From contig QMLJ01000017.1 in the NCBI GenBank assembly GCA_003643935.1, positions 1 to 10,330 on the forward strand: 10,330 nt of DNA, read 5' to 3'. This document shows positions 6,911 through 10,330 of the stretch, one piece after another. The notes beneath the pieces were generated by a model that worked only from the letters and a program-made list of their open reading frames with translations, did not search any database and had not been told where the DNA came from. The stretch comes from Deltaproteobacteria bacterium (GTDB lineage Bacteria > Desulfobacterota > Desulfomonilia > UBA1062). Position numbers and translations under genes: made by a program. Position 1 is the first letter of the stretch, and every line of letters starts with the position of its first letter.

Positions 6911-9046
6911 TTATACAACCCCTTTAAATATCCTGATATTCCTCTTATCGTTGAAGGCAAGACGTTCCATGCCATGTATGTCAAGTATCAAGGAGACCTT
7001 GCCGTTACCTAGTATGGTTGCCCCTGATGTTCCTTCAATCTTTCTGAAATTTTTATCAATGCTCTTGATAACAGCCTGGGATAGTCCCAGTATGTCATCC
7101 ACGAGTACACCAAACCTGCTGGCAGTCCCCTGGAGCACAACCACGAATGCCTCTGTTGGATCTGTTTTTTCAGGTATTATGTTGAATAGTTCGTACAGTC
7201 TTACCAGTGGTATGTATTCGCCCCTTATGTCTATTAACTCTCCCTTTCCTTCAACCGTTTTTATGTCTTCACGCCCGGGTCTCAAGGATTTCTCGATAAC
7301 AGACAAGGGAACGGTAAACACCTCCTTTCCAACCCTTACAGTCATACTGTCTATGATGGCCAGTGTGAGAGGGAAACGTACCCTGAAGACAGTACCCATG
7401 TCCTTGCTTGATATAACTTCGATAGAACCCCTTAGGTCCTCAATATTCTTCTTTACCACGTCCATTCCTACGCCACGACCCGATATTTCAGTTACCTTCT
7501 CGGCAGTTGAGAGCCCAGGTGCAAACATAAAGTTAAATATATCTTCCTCAGAGTACTGCTGGGATGCATCCGCTATACCCTTCTCAATGGCCTTGGCTAG
7601 TAACCTGTCTTTATCTATGCCCCTCCCGTCATCTGCTATTTCTATAAATATGGATCCCTCTTCTTGATATGCCTTCAGCCATATGGTCCCTGTCTCCGGT
7701 TTTCCCTTGGCTTTTCTCTCTTCCGGGGTTTCTATTCCGTGATCAATAGAGTTACGTATCATGTGTTTAAGAGGATCACCTATCTGTTCTACCACGTTCT
7801 TATCCAATTCAGTCTCGGTACCACTCATCTTCAGTTCAATTTTCTTACCCTGTTCAAAGGCAAGGTCCCTCACAAGGCGTCTGAACCTGTTGAATGTCCC
7901 TTCAACAGGTATCATACGGACTCTCATTACCTGCTCCTGTAGCTCTCTTGATACCCTCTCCAGGGCAGCAGAGGATGTCTCGAATGAACGGAAGAGCAGG
8001 GGATCTTTAATCGCCGTTGAAAACTGAACCATGCGTGCAACGCTTATCACCATCTCGCCAACGAGGTTTACCAGTTTATCCAGCTTCTCCGTGTCAACGC
8101 GAATTGTCTTTGATCTGACTACCTTCCTGCTGCGTGATTGTATCCTGGCCACATTTTCCACGATGTCCTTGGGGGCTTTGCCCTTTTCGACCAGTTGCTG
8201 ACCTGTGGTCTTGTGTTCTCTCAATGCCTCTATGAGGTCTTCTTCTTTTATAATGCCTTTTTCTACTAGTATCTCCCCTATGGGTTTCTCCGCCAGGTCG
8301 AGATTACCACCATCTGTGTATTTCTCGGTTATGTCGTCTATGTGGATCTCATTTTCGTCCTCTACAAATATAAAGACGTTCTTCAGATTGGATAATGGCT
8401 GTTCTGTCCTGATTATGATCTCCCACCACATGTAGCAGTTCGTGGGTTTCAGCGCGTAGAAATCAGGTATCCCCTCTGTATGTGCATAAATCTCAACGAT
8501 CTCTCCCATGTCGTACAGTTCATGCAACAGCATGAGGGGGTCCTGACCTGTCATGAATATATCGGGTCTAAAGCGCATTGATATCGCGAATACCCTTTCT
8601 TTCACCCCTCCGGGCACTACTTTTGTCTCAGAAGAAGATTCCTCAGCTTCATCTAACAAAGGAGATGCAAACCTTTTAAGGCGAGATGTTATGGATTGCA
8701 TCTTGGCACTATCTATGTCCTCCTTGTTGATTGTGGCAGATATAAGACCCTTAAGGAAATCAACGCCTTCCAACAGGGATGTTATAAGATTTTTGGTTAC
8801 CTTGAGTTCATTGTTTCTTACCTTGTCCAGTATATTTTCCAGGTTATGTGTAAAATTTGCCACATCCTCAAAGCCCACCATGCCTGCAGAACCCTTGATG
8901 GTATGCGCTGACCGGAATATACGGCCTATGTTATCCGCGTCTATATTGTCCGGGTCCTCTTCAAGACTTATAAGGCCTGCTTCCAGTTCCTTTATCTCCT
9001 CCTCACTCTCTTCCATAAACACCTGTATCAGTTCATCATTGGGCAT
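6911..9046 (-). CDS. cheA: CheA, chemotaxis sensor histidine kinase
   Basis: 711 residues. Domains: an Hpt domain (about 4-105) with phosphorylated H48 in SAHTIKGSAGMVGF; a P2-like region (about 150-240) of the kind seen in Geobacter-type CheA; a short helical repeat region (about 255-303) in which LVEKG occurs at 260-264 and 285-289; a dimerisation domain (about 312-375); an ATPase domain (about 385-560) with N box HMIRNSIDHGIE (428-439), G1 DDGRGID (472-478), APGLSTA (509-515) and GRGVGMD (523-529); and a CheW-like regulatory domain (about 563-705). All residues needed for autophosphorylation and phosphotransfer appear present. It should phosphorylate CheY and CheB under receptor-CheW control. 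There is no fused receiver. The ATG comes 3 bases after the cheY stop, with GAGG in the last cheY codons. Confidence 0.98.
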   Translation of the reverse strand: MPNDELIQVFMEESEEEIKELEAGLISLEEDPDNIDADNIGRIFRSAHTIKGSAGMVGFEDVANFTHNLENILDKVRNNELKVTKNLITSLLEGVDFLKGLISATINKEDIDSAKMQSITSRLKRFASPLLDEAEESSSETKVVPGGVKERVFAISMRFRPDIFMTGQDPLMLLHELYDMGEIVEIYAHTEGIPDFYALKPTNCYMWWEIIIRTEQPLSNLKNVFIFVEDENEIHIDDITEKYTDGGNLDLAEKPIGEILVEKGIIKEEDLIEALREHKTTGQQLVEKGKAPKDIVENVARIQSRSRKVVRSKTIRVDTEKLDKLVNLVGEMVISVARMVQFSTAIKDPLLFRSFETSSAALERVSRELQEQVMRVRMIPVEGTFNRFRRLVRDLAFEQGKKIELKMSGTETELDKNVVEQIGDPLKHMIRNSIDHGIETPEERKAKGKPETGTIWLKAYQEEGSIFIEIADDGRGIDKDRLLAKAIEKGIADASQQYSEEDIFNFMFAPGLSTAEKVTEISGRGVGMDVVKKNIEDLRGSIEVISSKDMGTVFRVRFPLTLAIIDSMTVRVGKEVFTVPLSVIEKSLRPGREDIKTVEGKGELIDIRGEYIPLVRLYELFNIIPEKTDPTEAFVVVLQGTASRFGVLVDDILGLSQAVIKSIDKNFRKIEGTSGATILGNGKVSLILDIHGMERLAFNDKRNIRIFKGVV

Positions 9047-9049
9047 AGT

Positions 9050-9427
9050 CTACCTCACGAACTTGCCAATAACATACATCAATTGATCTGGTCTGAAAGG
9101 TTTTACCAGCCATCCCGCTGCACCAGCCTTCTTGCCTTCCAGCTTCTTTTCTTCCTCTGACTCTGTTGTAAGGACCAGGATTGGAATGTATTTGAACGGA
9201 GTCTTTTTTACCTTCTTTATAAAGGTTATCCCGTCCATAACAGGCATGTTTATATCACTTATTATCATCTTTATACTTTGGCCGTTTTTCATTGCCTCTT
9301 TAAGCTTCTCAAGCCCGTCCTTGCCATCTTGTGCCTCTATTGTCTCGAACCCAAATTCCCTTAATGTAATATCGATTGATGTCCTGAGCGTTGGAGAGTC
9401 GTCAACAACTAGTATGTATCTTTTCAT
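9050..9427 (-). CDS. cheY: CheY-type single-domain response regulator
   Basis: 125 residues, a lone receiver with every canonical residue: D9/D10, phosphoacceptor D58 in ISDINMP, T87 and K109 followed by Pro-Phe. Position 106 is Trp where the switch aromatic is usually Tyr or Phe. It should accept phosphate from the CheA encoded immediately downstream. Whether its output is the flagellar motor or the partner-switching proteins of this operon cannot be told from sequence; no flagellar gene lies in the window. The start ATG overlaps the stop codon of STAS protein 1 as ATGA, so the two are translationally coupled and likely made in similar amounts. No dedicated CheY-P phosphatase (CheC, CheX, CheZ) is present here. 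Confidence 0.96.
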   Translation of the reverse strand: MKRYILVVDDSPTLRTSIDITLREFGFETIEAQDGKDGLEKLKEAMKNGQSIKMIISDINMPVMDGITFIKKVKKTPFKYIPILVLTTESEEEKKLEGKKAGAAGWLVKPFRPDQLMYVIGKFVR

Positions 9428-9720
9428 GCGATATTCTCCTCTAGCACATGCTCTAGGGCGGAGAGTTGGATGGCCTCTTTGACGGGTTTGCTAAGATTTT
9501 TCATGTAGAAACTGCCTGATTTCTCTGCGGTTTTCTTCAATGACAATAAGAGTTGCAGACCTGTAGTGTCTATCTCTTCAACGCCACTCAGATCGACAAC
9601 GACGTTATTTGCCAGCTGTTCCAGCAAACCCTCCAGCCTTGAGTAGGTTGTCTCTATCTCTGTGACCGTGAGAGGGCCCTTTATAACAATGTTATTATTG
9701 TCGTCCCTGTAAATATCCAT
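9424..9720 (-). CDS. STAS-domain anti-anti-sigma factor-like protein (STAS 1)
   Basis: 98-residue single STAS domain related to SpoIIAA/RsbV. The phosphorylation loop reads VDLSGVEEIDTTGLQLLL, placing D51-T52-T53-G54 where SpoIIAA has Asp-Ser-Ser-Gly, so T53 is the expected kinase target. In partner switching, the unphosphorylated form binds the anti-sigma kinase and frees its target, and a PP2C phosphatase regenerates that form. Both enzymes are encoded at the distal end of this operon. The gene starts 2 bases after the stop of STAS protein 2, with AAGG about 7 bases upstream, and overlaps cheY by 4 bases. Small cytoplasmic protein without signal or membrane segment. An MlaB-like role is a less likely alternative, since no Mla transport genes are nearby. 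Confidence 0.9.
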   Translation of the reverse strand: MDIYRDDNNNIVIKGPLTVTEIETTYSRLEGLLEQLANNVVVDLSGVEEIDTTGLQLLLSLKKTAEKSGSFYMKNLSKPVKEAIQLSALEHVLEENIA

Positions 9721-9722
9721 GG

Positions 9723-10031
9723 CTATGCCTTTGTTATAGGGAACAGCTTGTCCAGCTTTATCGCCTTAAAAAGCTCGTGGATGTTTTCCTGAATACCTTT
9801 AATTTCAAAAGATGCCTGTCTCTTGTTAAGTTCCTTAAAGAAAACAAGGATTTTACCTATACCGGAAGAACCTATTGAAGGAACCATCTTGAGGTTCATG
9901 GTTACCTTGGTGGGTGTCATCTGCAAGACCCTTGCAAGTTCTGACCTGAGTTCTTCAGCCGCCTTTGTATCTACATTGCCTGACACCTTTATTATCACTT
10001 GGCCATTATCCTGGCTAGTTTTAACCTGCAT
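9723..10031 (-). CDS. STAS-domain anti-anti-sigma factor-like protein (STAS 2)
   Basis: First gene of the operon; 102 residues from the chosen start, a single STAS domain. Its phosphorylation loop has G54-S55-S56-G57 (VPSIGSSGIGKIL), so the serine acceptor (S56) is kept, but the preceding Asp of SpoIIAA-type proteins is Gly. It is clearly divergent from STAS protein 1, so the pair is not a recent duplication. Expected role: antagonist or competitor for the RsbW-like kinase encoded by the tenth gene. Start choice: an upstream in-frame ATG at 10094 would add 21 residues but has no ribosome site, whereas AGGAGG (10036-10041) sits 4 bases before the ATG at 10031, and the STAS fold begins directly after it. 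Confidence 0.89.
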   Translation of the reverse strand: MQVKTSQDNGQVIIKVSGNVDTKAAEELRSELARVLQMTPTKVTMNLKMVPSIGSSGIGKILVFFKELNKRQASFEIKGIQENIHELFKAIKLDKLFPITKA

Positions 10032-10035
10032 GTCT

Positions 10036-10041
10036 CCTCCT
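10036..10041 (-). promoter_or_regulatory. Shine-Dalgarno site of the first gene (STAS 2)
   Basis: AGGAGG on the minus strand (within AAGGAGGAGAC), 4 bases before the ATG at 10031. It is one of the two strongest ribosome sites in the window and excludes the upstream in-frame ATG at 10094. Confidence 0.8.
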
Positions 10042-10088
10042 TGTCCTGGTGATATTCTCCCCAGGGGCATTGCTCTAGCACGTATCCA

Positions 10089-10108
10089 TTGCATGTAAAT
10101 ACGTGCAA
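10089..10108. repeat. 20-base near-palindrome in the operon leader
   Basis: Arms TTGCATGTA and TACGTGCAA around a central AA, with one mismatched pair. It lies about 58 bases upstream of the first start codon and is flanked by CGTATC on both sides (10081-10086 and 10111-10116 on the plus strand). It could be an operator for a dimeric regulator. As RNA the loop would be tight, so a DNA site is favoured. No known regulator consensus is recognised. Confidence 0.4.
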
Positions 10109-10136
10109 ACGTATCTTACTTATCCCCTGTGACTAT

Positions 10137-10252
10137 GTTACTTGAATATCGGATTTGTGTATGTCTATCTTTAACCTATAATCCTAATAACCGTGTGTAT
10201 TACCAGTCGGCCTTAAACAGGATATTAACCGGTTATTATTAGTTACTTGAAT
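10137..10252. repeat. Pair of 11-base direct repeats 105 bases apart
   Basis: GTTACTTGAAT occurs at 10137-10147 and 10242-10252 on the plus strand. The bases after each copy are also partly alike: GATT follows three bases later (10152-10155 region) and four bases later in the second copy when aligned directly. The 105-base spacing equals ten helical turns at 10.5 bases per turn, so two bound proteins would face the same side of the DNA. Possible paired binding sites; the bound protein is unknown. Confidence 0.4.
10222..10239. repeat. 18-base imperfect palindrome with TAACCGGTTA core
   Basis: The core TAACCGGTTA (10226-10235) is a perfect 10-base palindrome. With one mismatched pair, symmetry extends to ATA and TAT at the ends. 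One half (CGGTTATTA, 10230-10238) also pairs with TAATAACCG at 10185-10193, 36 bases away. It looks like an operator cluster in the promoter region. Confidence 0.4.
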
Positions 10253-10270
10253 GTAAGATTCGCATGATAC

Positions 10271-10298
10271 TTAATACTCCATTGACACTAATTGTCAT
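10271..10298 (-). promoter_or_regulatory. Candidate sigma-70-type promoter for the chemosensory operon
   Basis: On the minus strand, ATGACA (10293-10298) would be the -35 and TATTAA (10271-10276) the -10, with a 16-base spacer. The match is moderate (5 of 6 and 4 of 6 to consensus). It would give a leader of about 230 bases before the first start codon, spanning the palindromes and direct repeats. A nearer promoter cannot be excluded. Confidence 0.3.
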
Positions 10299-10310
10299 GA
10301 GATATATCTT
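10282..10310 (+). promoter_or_regulatory. Candidate sigma-70-type promoter for a divergent gene past the window
   Basis: Plus-strand TTGACA (10282-10287, perfect -35) and TATCTT (10305-10310, 4 of 6 to the -10 consensus) are separated by 17 bases. About 14 bases further on the window ends with GAGGAGG (10324-10330), a strong ribosome site, so a plus-strand gene probably begins within roughly 10 bases of the window edge. Confidence 0.45.
10283..10297. repeat. Inverted repeat TGACA-N5-TGTCA overlapping both candidate -35 elements
   Basis: A perfect 5-base inverted repeat with a 5-base spacer. Its left arm is part of the plus-strand TTGACA, and its right arm is part of the minus-strand ATGACA. 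Such symmetry could place both divergent promoters under one dimeric regulator, but it may also be simply two -35 elements facing each other. Confidence 0.35.
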
Positions 10311-10330
10311 TGGCCTAATAAACGAGGAGG

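Larger units (their letters stand above)
10032..10330. other. Non-coding regulatory region upstream of the operon
   Basis: About 300 AT-rich bases without a supportable gene on either strand. It holds the first gene's ribosome site, the inverted and direct repeats listed separately, facing promoter-like sequences near the right end, and a plus-strand TATAAT at 10177-10182 without a good -35. No terminator, riboswitch or RNA gene is recognised. Confidence 0.7.

Noticed and set aside
6813..7667. A 284-codon open frame on the plus strand opposite the end of cheA and the start of the receptor gene
   Set aside because: It is antisense to strongly conserved CheA and receptor codons, is rich in Ser and Leu as typical for shadow frames, and shows no recognisable domain.
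10032..10094. A 21-residue N-terminal extension of the first STAS protein from an ATG at 10094
   Set aside because: There is no ribosome site before it, the added residues are not part of the STAS fold, and a strong AGGAGG marks the ATG at 10031.
10177..10182. A perfect TATAAT on the plus strand as a promoter
   Set aside because: No acceptable -35 lies 16 to 18 bases upstream, and the region is AT-rich, so a chance match is likely.

Overview
This window is almost entirely one densely packed minus-strand operon of eleven genes, followed at its 5' (right) end by about 300 bases of non-coding, probably regulatory DNA. The genome looks like a moderate-GC Gram-negative bacterium. Frequent AGG (Arg) and ATA (Ile) codons, the Geobacter-like CheA architecture and the RsbU/RsbW-type partner-switching genes suggest a Desulfobacterota- or Nitrospirota-like lineage. 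That placement is an impression from gene content and codon habit, not a demonstrated assignment. No mobile element, tRNA, rRNA or CRISPR array is visible.

Read in the direction of transcription (right to left) the order is: STAS protein 2 (9723-10031), STAS protein 1 (9424-9720), CheY (9050-9427), CheA (6911-9046), a membrane chemoreceptor (5210-6871), CheW (4716-5198), CheR (3876-4712), CheD (3272-3868), CheB (2170-3261), an RsbW-like anti-sigma/serine kinase (1601-2173) and a receiver-PAS-PP2C phosphatase (12-1598). Most junctions are ATGA overlaps or gaps of 2 to 10 bases; the largest gap, between cheA and the receptor gene, is 36 to 39 bases. The set is therefore very probably one transcript with coupled translation.

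Functionally, a complete chemosensory core (receptor, CheW, CheA, CheY, and the adaptation enzymes CheR, CheB and CheD) is flanked by a complete partner-switching set: two STAS antagonist-like proteins at the 5' end, and the kinase and PP2C phosphatase at the 3' end. The natural reading is that receptor-controlled CheA signalling is coupled to a Ser/Thr phosphorylation switch that acts on a sigma factor or another target encoded elsewhere. One detail stands out. The receiver domain of the PP2C protein has Glu at the phosphoacceptor position (E52), so it may be a phosphomimetic or otherwise phosphorylation-independent receiver. The link from CheA to the phosphatase would then have to be indirect, for example by protein contact.

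The region at 10032-10330 holds a strong Shine-Dalgarno sequence for the first gene, several inverted repeats, an 11-base direct repeat 105 bases apart, and promoter-like sequences on both strands. It ends in GAGGAGG on the plus strand, as if a divergent gene starts just past the window edge.
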